This document shows positions 8,977-18,692 of a DNA stretch of 64,000 nucleotides, piece after piece. Every line of letters begins with the position of its first letter. Position 1 is the first letter of the stretch. This DNA comes from Methyloceanibacter caenitepidi (GTDB taxonomy: Bacteria; Pseudomonadota; Alphaproteobacteria; Rhizobiales; Methyloligellaceae): NCBI RefSeq assembly GCF_000828475.1, contig NZ_AP014648.1, forward strand, positions 2,987,400-3,051,399, in the 5' to 3' direction. The notes beneath the pieces are model-generated. The model had not been told where the DNA came from. It was given only the letters and a program-made list of their open reading frames with translations, and searched no databases. A program made the translations under genes and the position numbers.

Positions 8977-9318
8977 ATGTCTAAATTCTGGGCCGCGCTC
9001 GTTGCGGTCATCATGCTCGCGGGATCGCCCGCCCTCGCCGCCAGCTGGACCGACGGTTTCAAGACCTGCGATACCGACGGCAGCGGCACGGTGAGCCGAG
9101 CCGAGTGGAACTCGTGCGAGTCCAAGGTCGGCGACCCGACCATGAATCCGACCTTCCGAACCATGGACAAGGACACGAACAACAGCATCGATGAGGCGGA
9201 ATGGGCCGGCGGCGAAAAGCAGAAGATGGCCATCGGCAACAATTGCCAGAAAGCCGAAGGATCCTGGTGCCCCTGCCAGAACAATCCTAACGATCCGGCC
9301 TGCCAGAAAAAGAACTAG
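8977..9318 (+). CDS. Secreted EF-hand calcium-binding protein
   Basis: The 113-residue precursor has a signal peptide cleaved near SPALAAS (residue 21). Two EF-hand loops follow. The first runs from Asp32 to Glu43 (DTDGSGTVSRAE) and has every calcium ligand. The second runs from Asp64 to Glu75 (DKDTNNSIDEAE) and also has acidic or amide residues at positions 1, 3, 5 and 12. The C-terminal tail is rich in cysteine (residues 90, 98, 100 and 109), which suggests disulfides in the periplasm. The function is probably calcium sensing or storage outside the cytoplasm. It is monocistronic, with a hairpin terminator at 9345-9375. Confidence 0.8.
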   Translation: MSKFWAALVAVIMLAGSPALAASWTDGFKTCDTDGSGTVSRAEWNSCESKVGDPTMNPTFRTMDKDTNNSIDEAEWAGGEKQKMAIGNNCQKAEGSWCPCQNNPNDPACQKKN

Positions 9319-9344
9319 CTCCCACTGCCTTCGACAGCGGCTTC

Positions 9345-9375
9345 AAAGGCGTTTGGCGGCAAGCCAAGCGCCTTT
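9345..9375 (+). terminator. Rho-independent-like hairpin after EF-hand gene
   Basis: AAAGGCG-TTGGC pairs with GCCAA-CGCCTTT around a short loop. The stem begins 26 bases after the EF-hand stop codon. The T-run that follows is weak and interrupted, so termination efficiency is uncertain. Confidence 0.55.
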
Positions 9376-9414
9376 GTCGCGTTTTGGCGCGCGGCATGGC
9401 GTGTGGCGTGCCAA

Positions 9415-9849
9415 TTAGGGGCCCGCGAAGGCCTCCTCCCAGTAGGCAAGAGCGTCTGCGTGATGGGCGATCATCTTCCATGCGCCCAGCTCCTTGCGGA
9501 ACACGCTGGACTCCCGGACATTCGTCTCGTTCGTTTGGCCGTCGGGCTGGCGCACCTGCCCGCGCGTCAAATGCTGGACCGCTGCTAGATCGCCGCAGAC
9601 GACAACATGAACCTCGGCCGGAGCGACCTGTCCGCCGGAACTCTTCTCGGCCTGCGCCTGCCAGTCCGCGTACGTCGCCTCCCAGCCGACGCGGAACGTT
9701 CCTTCGGCGCCCATATAGGTTACGTCGTCGGCGTGGGAGTAGAGATCCGCCAAAGGCTTCGGATCGCCGTTCAACATGGCATTCAGAACCACGATCCATT
9801 GGTCCACGGCCGCACAAACCGCCTTCTCCTCGCTCAATCGGTCAGTCAT
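9415..9849 (-). CDS. SnoaL/NTF2-like fold protein (DUF4440 type)
   Basis: This 144-residue protein has the cone-shaped NTF2-like fold pattern: a helical N-terminus with LNAMLNGDPKPLADLYSHAD, then VTYMG, and a strand-rich end with VFRKELGAWKMIAHHAD. Members include ketosteroid isomerase-like enzymes and small ligand-binding proteins; the actual activity is unknown. The start at 9849 is set by GGAGG nine bases upstream. A paralogue lies at 15904-16320 and shares VTYMG, GW-A, PAE, GDL and VFRKE-GAWKMI-HH-D at the same spacing. The paired histidines near the end may be functional. Confidence 0.75.
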   Translation of the reverse strand: MTDRLSEEKAVCAAVDQWIVVLNAMLNGDPKPLADLYSHADDVTYMGAEGTFRVGWEATYADWQAQAEKSSGGQVAPAEVHVVVCGDLAAVQHLTRGQVRQPDGQTNETNVRESSVFRKELGAWKMIAHHADALAYWEEAFAGP

Positions 9850-9956
9850 ATGAAGTCCTCCCAGCAAGCATCCTCGTGGCGCCGACGGAAGCGCTCAGTC
9901 TCGTCCCGCGCAGTCCAATCGCGGCTCTCGCGACGTCCCCCTACTTCGTCTAGGGC

Positions 9957-11219
9957 CTAGCGGCGCAAGGGTGCCTCGGATTCAGGGGTCAGATCGTTGT
10001 CGAGACTGTCGTCGGTCAGCGTCTTGAGAAAGGCGACGATTGCAGCCTCCTCCTCTTCAGTCAGACCGAGATTTCCGAGTTCTGTCTTGTTGACCGTCTC
10101 GGGCACCTCGGGCTTGGGCCAGCCGGTCACGCCGAAGCCGGGATCGGCAGCATCGGGCACCTCACCCAGCGTGTCGCGCGTGTTGTAGAAGTGGACGATC
10201 TGCTCGAGCGTCGCAAACACGCCGTTATGTCCGTAAGGCGCGGTCAGCTCGATGTTACGTAGCGTCGAGACCTTGAACTTGCCTTCCTGCGAACCGTCCG
10301 GATGCTTCGCGGCAATGTCCGGGCGTCCACCTAGGCCGAGATCGGGCGGCAGCTTGTCGACGCCGTGCAGCTCGGCAATCCGCGGGTTCACCGGAATCCC
10401 CAGATTGTCATAGGTGAAGTCCGTAAACAGCGTATGCGGATAGTTCTCGGGCGGCGTGCTGGTATGGCAGTTGGCGCACATGGCCTTGCCGTTGAAGAGC
10501 TCGAGGCCGAGCTTCTCCTGCGCGGTCAGTTCGGCCTGACCCGCAACGTAAAGATCGTATTTGGAGTTGAACTCGGCAAACTCGTCGGTCGGCTCGAAAG
10601 CTGCGATGGCGAGCCCGAATTTTGGATAGACCAAGTCGATCTGGTTCCATTTCAGATCCACGCCATAGAGCCGGCGGAACGCTTCCAGATAGACCGGGTT
10701 CTCGGCGAGGCGCGCAAGGACCGCCTTCTTGTCCGCCATCGCCATCTCCAGCGGATTCAGCGGCGGGCCGACCGCCTGATCGGCAAGCGAGTTCGCGCGC
10801 CCGTCCCAGAACTGTCCGCCCACATACGATCCATCCGCCTCGCTCCAATGGAAAGGCGGGCTAAAGGTCGCATAGGCCGATGTCTGCGCGTTGCGGGTGC
10901 CGTACTTGCCCGGCACGGAGCCCGGCGAAACCGGCATACCTTCGGGGTCCGCGGCGCTGCGGGGGTCGGCGAACCCTGCGGAATGCGCATGACAGGTGAC
11001 GCAGCCCGTGTTGCGGTTCGCCGAGATATTCAAGTCGTTATAGAGCATGTGCCCGAGTTCGACCGTATCTGGCGGCGTCTCCGTCAAGGGCAGGTGATCT
11101 GGAACCGCCGTCGTTTCCGCGGATACGGACCGAGGCGCCGTTCCAAGCCCGATCAATGAAAGCCACACCACAGCGACGAACCCTGCCCTCGCACGAAGCC
11201 CGATCGGTCGTCCCAACAT
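9957..11219 (-). CDS. Diheme cytochrome c peroxidase / MauG family protein
   Basis: The 420-residue precursor has a signal peptide ending near SVSAE. Two c-type heme sites follow, CVTCH and CANCH. The C-terminal pattern PYGHNGVFATLEQIVHFYN is the usual end of the diheme peroxidase/MauG family. Such periplasmic enzymes reduce hydrogen peroxide with electrons from cytochrome c, or in MauG oxidise a partner protein. No methylamine dehydrogenase genes are nearby, so peroxidase activity is more likely. I start at 11219, where GGAGG lies ten bases upstream; the open frame extends 17 codons further without support. Confidence 0.85.
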   Translation of the reverse strand: MLGRPIGLRARAGFVAVVWLSLIGLGTAPRSVSAETTAVPDHLPLTETPPDTVELGHMLYNDLNISANRNTGCVTCHAHSAGFADPRSAADPEGMPVSPGSVPGKYGTRNAQTSAYATFSPPFHWSEADGSYVGGQFWDGRANSLADQAVGPPLNPLEMAMADKKAVLARLAENPVYLEAFRRLYGVDLKWNQIDLVYPKFGLAIAAFEPTDEFAEFNSKYDLYVAGQAELTAQEKLGLELFNGKAMCANCHTSTPPENYPHTLFTDFTYDNLGIPVNPRIAELHGVDKLPPDLGLGGRPDIAAKHPDGSQEGKFKVSTLRNIELTAPYGHNGVFATLEQIVHFYNTRDTLGEVPDAADPGFGVTGWPKPEVPETVNKTELGNLGLTEEEEAAIVAFLKTLTDDSLDNDLTPESEAPLRR

Positions 11220-11494
11220 ACCCAGCCTCCCTCCAGCTGCGGCCAAGGCGGATTGCCCCACGAAATCCATTTCGCGCCTCGGCCGGCGTATCCGAGTACA
11301 ACGAGAAGTCTAGATCAGGATGAGAAACCCCACCAACACAGTTCGATGGCTTGCCGCTTGAAACTTCTGCGACAGCCGGGCATTTCCGCACTGCGAAACC
11401 TACACGGCGCTCACAGCGGAACGGTTGACCGAATCGCGGCTTCGGCCCGAGGATGGCGGACGCGGCTCCGCCGCGGCAGCTGAACGGGGGCAAA

Positions 11495-12109
11495 ATGCCG
11501 AACGGCACACGGATTGGTGGGACGAGGAAAGCGGCCGGTTTCATCCCCACGCGCCGGCTCGAAGCCCTGACCGACGCTGTGTTCGCGTTCGCAATGACGC
11601 TGCTCGTGCTCAATATCGAGCTGCCCGACGACTTCGACCCGAAGACGACGCGAGACTTCATGCAAGGCCTCGCCGGACTGTCGGACACGTTCATAGCCTA
11701 TCTCATCACCTTTCTCGTGCTCGTCGCCTTCTGGTCCGGACGCGCGCAAGCGACACACGAGCCGGAGATGGCCAGCCCGTCCTACGCCCGCGCGACGCTG
11801 TTCCATCTCCTGTGGGTGACGGTGCTGCCCTTCTCGATGCTGGCGGTGAGCCGCTACGACGTGGCCGGCGCCGTATGGCTCTATAGCGCCAACATGATCC
11901 TTCTGGCCGTGACGGGCATTCTCATCAGCCGCGCCACCAAGCGCGACAGCGGCCGCGAGGACGCGGGCGACGGCCGCATCGAATTCGGCCTGCTGATCGC
12001 CTCGGCCATCCTCTCGATGCTGATCAGCCTCATCTCGCCCGACTACGCCATGCTGGCCTATGTGCTCAACTTCGCCGCGCCGTTCCTACGCCGGCGTGTG
12101 GACGGATAG
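11495..12109 (+). CDS. TMEM175-like (DUF1211) predicted potassium channel
   Basis: The 204-residue membrane protein carries the TMEM175 signature in its first helix: RLEALTDAVFAFAMTLLVL, in place of the consensus R-x3-FSD. About six helices follow. Bacterial TMEM175 proteins form tetrameric potassium-permeable channels; the Phe-Ser of the usual FSD motif is Leu-Thr here, so conductance should not be taken for granted. The start at ATG 11495 follows GGGGG; an ATG 42 bases upstream is possible but less well placed. It is divergent from the peroxidase gene, with a 275-base intergenic region in which I see no other gene. Confidence 0.78.
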   Translation: MPNGTRIGGTRKAAGFIPTRRLEALTDAVFAFAMTLLVLNIELPDDFDPKTTRDFMQGLAGLSDTFIAYLITFLVLVAFWSGRAQATHEPEMASPSYARATLFHLLWVTVLPFSMLAVSRYDVAGAVWLYSANMILLAVTGILISRATKRDSGREDAGDGRIEFGLLIASAILSMLISLISPDYAMLAYVLNFAAPFLRRRVDG

Positions 12110-12150
12110 CCGTCGCTGATCGCCATAATCGATCGCCTTAAATTCTGTTG

Positions 12151-12187
12151 CCGGAAGGAAAAAACCCCGCTCGGGGGGAACGGGGTT
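12151..12187 (-). terminator. Rho-independent terminator
   Basis: On the minus strand AACCCCG pairs with CGGGGTT around an 11-base loop and is followed by a run of T residues. It lies 43 bases after the stop of the glycine-zipper gene. Confidence 0.75.
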
Positions 12188-12229
12188 ATCGAAGGCCAAT
12201 GCCAGCGGGGCATCCAGTGCCCCATGCAC

Positions 12230-12493
12230 CTACTCGTCCTTCGTGTCCTTCTCGTCTTCTTCCTTGTTCTTCTTGATCGCGCCGGCGGTTGCGCCAGCGG
12301 CGGCGCCAACAGCGGCGCCCGTGGCCGCTCCGCCACCGGTAACGGCACCGACCGCGCCGCCGATCACGCCGCCTTTGACAGCGCCTTTCGCGGCACTTGG
12401 ATCGTCCTCCGCGCTCGCAGGCGTTACCGCAAGGGCGGCAACCGGCAGCGTGGCGCCGAGCGCCAAAGCACGAAACGCTTTACTCATCGTCAT
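12230..12493 (-). CDS. Small exported glycine-zipper protein
   Basis: This 87-residue protein has a signal peptide ending near TPASAED. A glycine-zipper segment follows, with GGVIGGAVGAVTGGGAATG and further Gly/Ala spacing of four residues. It ends in a highly charged Lys/Glu/Asp tail. Glycine-zipper domains insert into or span membranes, as in the outer-membrane 17 kDa antigen group, but this protein has no lipobox. The start at 12493 is chosen because AAGGAG lies nine bases upstream; an ATG two codons further in is also possible. It is monocistronic, with its own terminator. Confidence 0.72.
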   Translation of the reverse strand: MTMSKAFRALALGATLPVAALAVTPASAEDDPSAAKGAVKGGVIGGAVGAVTGGGAATGAAVGAAAGATAGAIKKNKEEDEKDTKDE

Positions 12494-12758
12494 TGTCCGT
12501 TTCTCCTTTTTCGTATGGCGCAAGGATTAAGATACCCCCCGGCGCAATCGCGGCCGTTGGGAAACCAACGCGAAAGCGCGGTTTTTAGTCCTTGTGCGTC
12601 CTATTGAAACGCGCGGCGCTGCGATTGGTTGCAGCCGATGCCCCCTGACGCACCGGGCTCCTTGGCTCTCACCTCACCCACCAGGGTGACCACGGGGCCG
12701 AAAACGCGGTATGCTGATCCGAGAAGACGACGCGGCAAGAAGGCCACGCGGTAAGGGC

Positions 12759-13439
12759 ATGGAAGCACCCAGGTCACTCTCGCTCCCCTACGAGTTCGAT
12801 GGGGCATCGGTCGGCGCGATCGCGCATCTGTATCGCGGCGAAGTGTACCGCAGCACGATCTGGCGAACCCGTCTCGACAACACGACAAACTGGGCCGTGG
12901 TCACGCTCGGCATTGCGCTCTCGATCACCTTCTCCAGCCGCGAGGCCTCGCCGCTGCCGCTCCTGCTCGCAGGCATTCTGTGCGTCGTGTTCCTGATCTT
13001 CGAAGCGCGGCGATACCGCTACTTCAACGTCTGGCGCGCCCGCGCGCGCTGGATGGAGAACAATTTCTATGCGCCGATGCTGGACCGGGACCACATGAAG
13101 CCGGCCACCGGCTGGCGCGAGGTGCTCGCCCGCGATTATCGCGAGCCGCATCATCACATCACCTTCGCGCGCGCCATTGGGCGGCGCTTGCGCCGCAACT
13201 ACATCTGGATCCTCGGCATACAGACCATCGCCTATTACGGCAAGATCGCCATCGACCCGACACCGGTCACAAGCTTTTCCGAGCTCGTGCAGCGCGCGAC
13301 CCTCGGCCCCGTCCCCGGCGAGCTCGTCCTCGTCGGCGGCGTGTTCTTCAGCGGCGGCTGGATCGCGTTCGCGTTGTGGACCCTCTACCGGGACCGCGCC
13401 AAGCACGGAAAAGGCCCCGCCCGCGTCGCCATGGGTTAG
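12759..13439 (+). CDS. DUF2270 family integral membrane protein
   Basis: The product has 226 residues and matches the DUF2270 family, whose hallmark here is HLYRGEVYRSTIWRTRLDNT followed by NWAVV at the first helix. It has two early helices (near residues 45-85) and a C-terminal pair near 150-170 and 190-215, with a basic cytoplasmic loop between. No function is known for the family. I prefer ATG 12759, which follows TAAGGGC; ATG 12711 would add 16 residues. A REP-like palindrome and a long gene-free region follow it. Confidence 0.75.
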   Translation: MEAPRSLSLPYEFDGASVGAIAHLYRGEVYRSTIWRTRLDNTTNWAVVTLGIALSITFSSREASPLPLLLAGILCVVFLIFEARRYRYFNVWRARARWMENNFYAPMLDRDHMKPATGWREVLARDYREPHHHITFARAIGRRLRRNYIWILGIQTIAYYGKIAIDPTPVTSFSELVQRATLGPVPGELVLVGGVFFSGGWIAFALWTLYRDRAKHGKGPARVAMG

Positions 13440-13629
13440 GACGGGGTGATTCAGCCCCGGGTGGCCATCCACGTCTTCTCTGCCGCCTCTCAAATTCGTG
13501 GATGCCCGGATCAAGTCCGGGCATGACAGGTCAGAAGACAATCGGGCACGCCAAGGCATCCCGTCGCGTAGACACGACAAGGGCTCGGCAGATTCTCTAC
13601 GTCTCCTAAATCAGACCCGCGAAGCGGGA
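13440..13629. repeat. Gene-free stretch with REP-like palindrome
   Basis: ATGCCCGGA and TCCGGGCAT (13502-13524) form a perfect inverted repeat with a five-base loop. It is flanked by sequence of the kind seen in dispersed intergenic repeats of Hyphomicrobiales. A related palindrome lies at 43888-43912, and a degenerate relative near 14145-14215. Open frames here are short and have no ribosome site, so I call none. Confidence 0.6.
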
Positions 13630-13632
13630 CTT

Positions 13633-14023
13633 GCGGGGCGCTGGTCGGCCGCCGTCCTGTATTAGTATTGGGCAGCCTTCCGGCGCCCCGCATGGCGTAT
13701 CGAAGTCGCCCCGCGACATGATTCACAAGCCGTGAAGCGACGCCTCGACGCCGCGGCGATATTGCAGCCCCCATCTCCACTTATCTCCTGCCGTTCGGTA
13801 TGGACCCTTCGAAGGAAGGGCACGCCCGCATGGTGGGACCTTGGATGACTACGCCCAAGGCGGGAGGTAAGGGACCCCTGAGGCCGTTCCGTTGCTCATG
13901 ATGCGGGGGTCCGGGGTGTTAGCCCATCTTTACCGCACCTTCCTCAGGCGCCGCGTCCCCCGCCCCGAGAGCAGACGGTCTGCAGCTCGCGTCCTCATCG
14001 AACGAGGGATGAAGGCAGTATAC
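13633..14023. ncRNA. Densely structured non-coding region, candidate RNA of unknown class
   Basis: No credible coding frame crosses this stretch, yet long complementary segments abound. GCGGGGCGC (13633-13641) pairs with 13683-13691. A 13-base helix joins 13780-13792 to 13859-13871, with two positions that pair as G-U only if the plus strand is transcribed. CCTTGG pairs with CCAAGG inside that helix. GGGAC and CCTGAGG near 13871-13883 pair with CCTCAGG (13942-13948) and GTCCC (13955-13959). I do not recognise RNase P, tmRNA, SRP, 6S or a riboswitch. A TATACT box at 14017-14022 points the other way, so the strand is open. Confidence 0.4.
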
Positions 14024-14325
14024 GGCAGTTTTTGGGGGTGGGGATAAGGTTTGGGCGCGCAGGCTAATCAAGTCCGGAGTGACACTTTCTTTCTTGCGCT
14101 ACTAGCCTCCGGCCTACTTGAGCGCGCTCCTCTCTGCCTTGTCATAGCCCGGCTTGACCGGGTGATCCGATAACAACTGCCATTTCGGATCACGACGGGC
14201 GCCATCTACTGGATGGTCGCGTACGCGGGCATGACAGCCGACATCCGAGGGCGGGGATGACGTACTTGGCTGATTTCCGTTTCGTAGCAGAAGCAGATGG
14301 TGCCGAAACGTTGCACCTGCTCCAC
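14024..14325. other. Gene-free spacer with degenerate repeat
   Basis: Between the structured stretch and the cupin gene I see only fragments resembling the intergenic repeat family, with GCCCGGCTTGACCGGGT near 14147 and a GGGCATGAC end near 14228. No open frame has a ribosome site or family match. Confidence 0.5.
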
Positions 14326-14808
14326 TTACGGGGACTTGCGCGGATCGTCGCCGGGATTGACGTAGGTGATGTCCCAGGGACCAGTCGCAATCAATAGAAC
14401 GACGGACTCTTCATCGTTCCACAGATAGTGCGGATGGTCGGCCGGCAATATGAAGCTCGAACCTATATCGAGCAATTCGCCCTTCTCTCGGTCAAGCCGG
14501 TCCCCAAAGCCGTTTCCGACTCTCCCTTTCAGCACGGTCACGACCTCGGTGAAGGGGTGCGTATGAGCCGGGATCACATAGTTGGCGGGAAACTTGAGAT
14601 ACGCGATGAAGACGCCGGCTTTGCTGGGATCACCGACCACCAGAGCACTCCGGGCGCCGCGGGGGAGGATCGGTTCGTCTTTCCAATCAATCGTACCTTC
14701 TTCGAATACTTGGTGAGCATCTGCAACCATGCGTTCGATTTGCTGATCGCCCGCAAACGACGGGCTTGCCAACAAGCACAACATTGCGGTCGTCGCCAAA
14801 GTCTTCAT
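14326..14808 (-). CDS. Secreted cupin-domain protein
   Basis: The 160-residue precursor has a short signal peptide ending near SPSFAGD. A single cupin domain follows. Motif 1 is visible as AHTHPFTEVVTVLKGRVGNG and supplies two His and one Glu metal ligands. Motif 2 is ILPADHPHYLW, with the fourth ligand His. The protein should bind a divalent metal in the periplasm; whether it is an enzyme is unknown. The start at 14808 follows AGGAG, and the 21 upstream codons are rejected. It lies 55 bases after a SnoaL-like gene on the same strand, and both are divergent from an HxlR regulator that may control them. Confidence 0.8.
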   Translation of the reverse strand: MKTLATTAMLCLLASPSFAGDQQIERMVADAHQVFEEGTIDWKDEPILPRGARSALVVGDPSKAGVFIAYLKFPANYVIPAHTHPFTEVVTVLKGRVGNGFGDRLDREKGELLDIGSSFILPADHPHYLWNDEESVVLLIATGPWDITYVNPGDDPRKSP

Positions 14809-14863
14809 CGAGTTCTCCTGATCCTGTCGTGTTCCACCTTCGTCACGCGCCAGTGGACTTCCA

Positions 14864-15178
14864 TCATGCAATTACCAGTCGCGCAATTTTGTCGCCTTCC
14901 AACTGAAAGGCATGATCGAGTTCGACCGGACTGCCTGGGAACTCGCCCGAGATACGGCAGGTAACCACCGCTTGGTCTCCGCGGCGATCCAACGCGAGCA
15001 CATCTTGCCGGAAGCTGATTTGTCCCACCTCTTCACGCCAACGCAGTATGTCGCGTCGTCCGCGATAGCTACGCCGCTCGTCGGTAACAACACCCTCATC
15101 GGTGAAGCAGTCAGCGATCTGTGTCGGTGTCGTGGCAGAGAAATAGCGAGCGATCGGTGCTGGGAGTTCGTCTGTCAT
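14864..15178 (-). CDS. SnoaL-like / NTF2-fold small protein
   Basis: The 104-residue cytoplasmic protein has the SnoaL-like polyketide cyclase/limonene hydrolase fold pattern: PIARYFSATTPTQIADCFTD, an acidic GVVTDE turn, then strands ending HAFQLEGDKIARLVI. Family members bind small hydrophobic ligands or catalyse isomerisations; substrate unknown. I start at 15178, where GGAACAG precedes the ATG. An ATG 18 bases upstream is an alternative. It is divergent from the HxlR regulator at 15280 and is followed by a cupin gene, so the three probably form one regulated unit. Confidence 0.72.
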   Translation of the reverse strand: MTDELPAPIARYFSATTPTQIADCFTDEGVVTDERRSYRGRRDILRWREEVGQISFRQDVLALDRRGDQAVVTCRISGEFPGSPVELDHAFQLEGDKIARLVIA

Positions 15179-15236
15179 CGCGCTGTTCCGTGTCATTGTT
15201 GTTGCGGCTATCTGTGATTAATCTCACCAGAAGACA

Positions 15237-15261
15237 AGTACGCACGAAAAAGTTGGGTACT
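15237..15261. promoter_or_regulatory. Candidate HxlR operator
   Basis: AGTAC (15237-15241) and GTACT (15257-15261) form an inverted repeat with a 15-base spacer. It lies between the divergent SnoaL-like and HxlR genes, 19 bases before the regulator start. GTAC-type half-sites are known for HxlR/YodB relatives; use here is inferred. Confidence 0.4.
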
Positions 15262-15279
15262 CACCACTAGGTAAGGAAG

Positions 15280-15651
15280 ATGGCCGCCAAGACATACACG
15301 CGCTTCACTGCCGCCGAGGGCGTCGAGAACGCCCTGAAGATGCTGGAAGGGCGCTGGAAGCTGATCATCCTGTTTCACCTGTTCGGAGGGCGCGTCATGC
15401 GGTTCTCCGAGCTTGAGCGCGCGATTCCGGAAGTATCCCAAAAGATGCTGATCCAGCAATTGCGGCAGATGGAGACCGACGGGATTGTTTGTCGAACCGT
15501 CTATCCGGAAGTACCGCCGAAGGTCGAATACGGCCTGACGGAGTGGGGCCAAGCCCTATGTCCGGCGTTGGACGCGCTGCTCACTTGGGCTGAGGAAGGC
15601 CCGGCAATCCCGGCTGGCGCGCCCGATCACTCATCGCGCTCAATCACATGA
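15280..15651 (+). CDS. HxlR-family transcriptional regulator
   Basis: The 123-residue protein has the winged-helix HxlR layout: LEGRWKLIILFHLFGG, then RFSELERAIPEVSQKMLIQQ for the recognition region, and PKVEYGLTEWGQAL for the wing. HxlR proteins are dimeric repressors or activators that often sense electrophiles or redox changes through cysteine; Cys near GIVC and ALCPAL are candidates. The start follows TAAGGAAG. The gene is divergent from the SnoaL/cupin pair and overlaps the 3' end of the convergent repeat-protein gene by 25 bases, so the two transcripts are antisense there. Confidence 0.85.
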   Translation: MAAKTYTRFTAAEGVENALKMLEGRWKLIILFHLFGGRVMRFSELERAIPEVSQKMLIQQLRQMETDGIVCRTVYPEVPPKVEYGLTEWGQALCPALDALLTWAEEGPAIPAGAPDHSSRSIT

Positions 15652-15893
15652 AGGCGGCGGACGGTCAGGTCGTCGATCTCCACTTCGCCGAGCTTGAGCT
15701 TGTCCGCCTGCGCCTCGCGGACTCTTAAACGGCCGATCGCGAGCGCGCCGATTGCCAGGGCACCGATAGCCAGCGCCCCGACCGCAAGCACGCCGAGCGC
15801 GACAGAGCCCGCGGCCACACCGCCCGCGGCGACGCCTTGCACCCGGACCGAGGGCACTTCGATATCGCGTGTCTCGTCACGTCGCTTCCACAT
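15627..15893 (-). CDS. Ala/Gly/Ile-repeat protein at the end of the thiC operon
   Basis: This 88-residue protein has a charged N-terminus and then a five-residue periodicity of the form GALAI repeated through residues 30-55. A short beta-like tail follows with KLGEVEIDDLTVRRLHV. The repeat may be a membrane-associated hydrophobic segment or a small beta-helix; I do not recognise a function. It lies ten bases after the NTF2-like gene, with GAGGCGGG before its ATG, so it looks like the last gene of the TPP-riboswitch operon. Its end overlaps the convergent HxlR gene by 25 bases. Confidence 0.65.
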   Translation of the reverse strand: MWKRRDETRDIEVPSVRVQGVAAGGVAAGSVALGVLAVGALAIGALAIGALAIGRLRVREAQADKLKLGEVEIDDLTVRRLHVIERDE

Positions 15894-15903
15894 CGCCCGC
15901 CTC

Positions 15904-16320
15904 TCAGTCGCCGCCCGGCGCCAAGAACGGCAGCATGTCCGTGTGGTGGCCGATCATCTTCCAGGCGCCGTTCTCCTTGCGGAAGACGTTGGTCGCCCGG
16001 ATCGACACAGTGCCGGGCTTATCGCCCGTGTTGATGTTCTCGCCCTTCTCGTAGTTGTGCGTCACGCCGAGATCGCCAAGAACGGTGATGCGCATCTCCG
16101 CAGGCTCGACACGGCCGCCGAGTCTCTTCGCCGCCTGTATCTCCCACTCGGCGCGGATCGCGGGCCAGCCGTGCTGATAGCCGCCGTCCGGACCCATGTA
16201 TGTGACATCGTTCGCATGGGACCAAACCGCGAGCATCGGGCCCGCATCGCCCTCGAACATGGCGTTGAGCGCCGCGTAGAACCCGGCCGCCGCCGCCGCG
16301 ATCTCGTCTTGATCGGTCAT
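15904..16320 (-). CDS. NTF2-like fold protein (DUF4440 type) in the thiC operon
   Basis: The 138-residue protein is a paralogue of the gene at 9415-9849. It shares VTYMG, the GW-A turn, PAE, GDLG and the end VFRKENGAWKMIGHHTD. The NTF2-like fold forms a deep ligand pocket; no catalytic triad can be assigned. The start at 16320 is firm: its ATG overlaps the TGA of the DUF2267 gene as ATGA, which implies translational coupling. A much longer open frame upstream in this phase is a shadow of thiC. Its presence in a TPP-controlled operon suggests a link to thiamine or its precursors, but that is inference. Confidence 0.75.
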   Translation of the reverse strand: MTDQDEIAAAAAGFYAALNAMFEGDAGPMLAVWSHANDVTYMGPDGGYQHGWPAIRAEWEIQAAKRLGGRVEPAEMRITVLGDLGVTHNYEKGENINTGDKPGTVSIRATNVFRKENGAWKMIGHHTDMLPFLAPGGD

Positions 16321-16793
16321 TCCTGGGCTCCCTCGATGTAAATCTGCCCGCCCGTCCCGCGAGCCGTGCCCTCCTCCACCGCCCAGAACGCCCTGGCGGC
16401 TGGGGGCAAGCTCGACAGGACGCGCTCGAACGCCTGCGGTTCGACCGCGCGCCGGAGCGCGGCGGACACGTCGGAGATCGCGGATGGCGGCGCCAGATTG
16501 TGGTCGGGCCGGATCGCCTTGACCTCTCGGGTCAACGCAGCGCACGACGGAAACGGCGCAGGCGTACCCGACGGCCGCCAACCTTCCACGAAGATCGCGC
16601 GCGGCACTGCCGGCAGCACGCCGGCGAAGGTCAGCGCGTCCGCGACGCTCACATGATCGCGGAAGACATGCAGCACGGCGCGGAGCGTGTGATAGGCTTG
16701 GTTCACGGAGCTGAGCATGCAGGTGTCGCGCACGTCGACAAGCAGCGCCTCGAAATCCTTGGACGCACGCAGATATTCCGGCGGCACCGTCAT
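16317..16793 (-). CDS. DUF2267 family protein
   Basis: The 158-residue protein matches DUF2267: the core ALHTLRAV-type helix appears here as YHTLRAVLHVFRDHVSVADA, followed by FAGVLPAVPRAIFVEGWRPS. The family is helical and cytoplasmic, with no known activity. The gene starts three bases after the thiC stop and overlaps the next gene by four bases, so it belongs to the thiC operon. The C-terminal third (about 60 residues) contains a second, weaker helical repeat. What a DUF2267 protein does in thiamine synthesis is unknown. Confidence 0.75.
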   Translation of the reverse strand: MTVPPEYLRASKDFEALLVDVRDTCMLSSVNQAYHTLRAVLHVFRDHVSVADALTFAGVLPAVPRAIFVEGWRPSGTPAPFPSCAALTREVKAIRPDHNLAPPSAISDVSAALRRAVEPQAFERVLSSLPPAARAFWAVEEGTARGTGGQIYIEGAQE

Positions 16794-16796
16794 CGG

Positions 16797-18692
<1,896 letters not shown>

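Noticed and set aside
13633-14023. 6S RNA, RNase P, tmRNA or SRP RNA at this site
   Set aside because: CCCCTGAGG resembles part of 6S, but a much better 6S candidate lies by zapA. The RNase P core, tmRNA tag and SRP GGAAGGAAGCAG motifs are absent.
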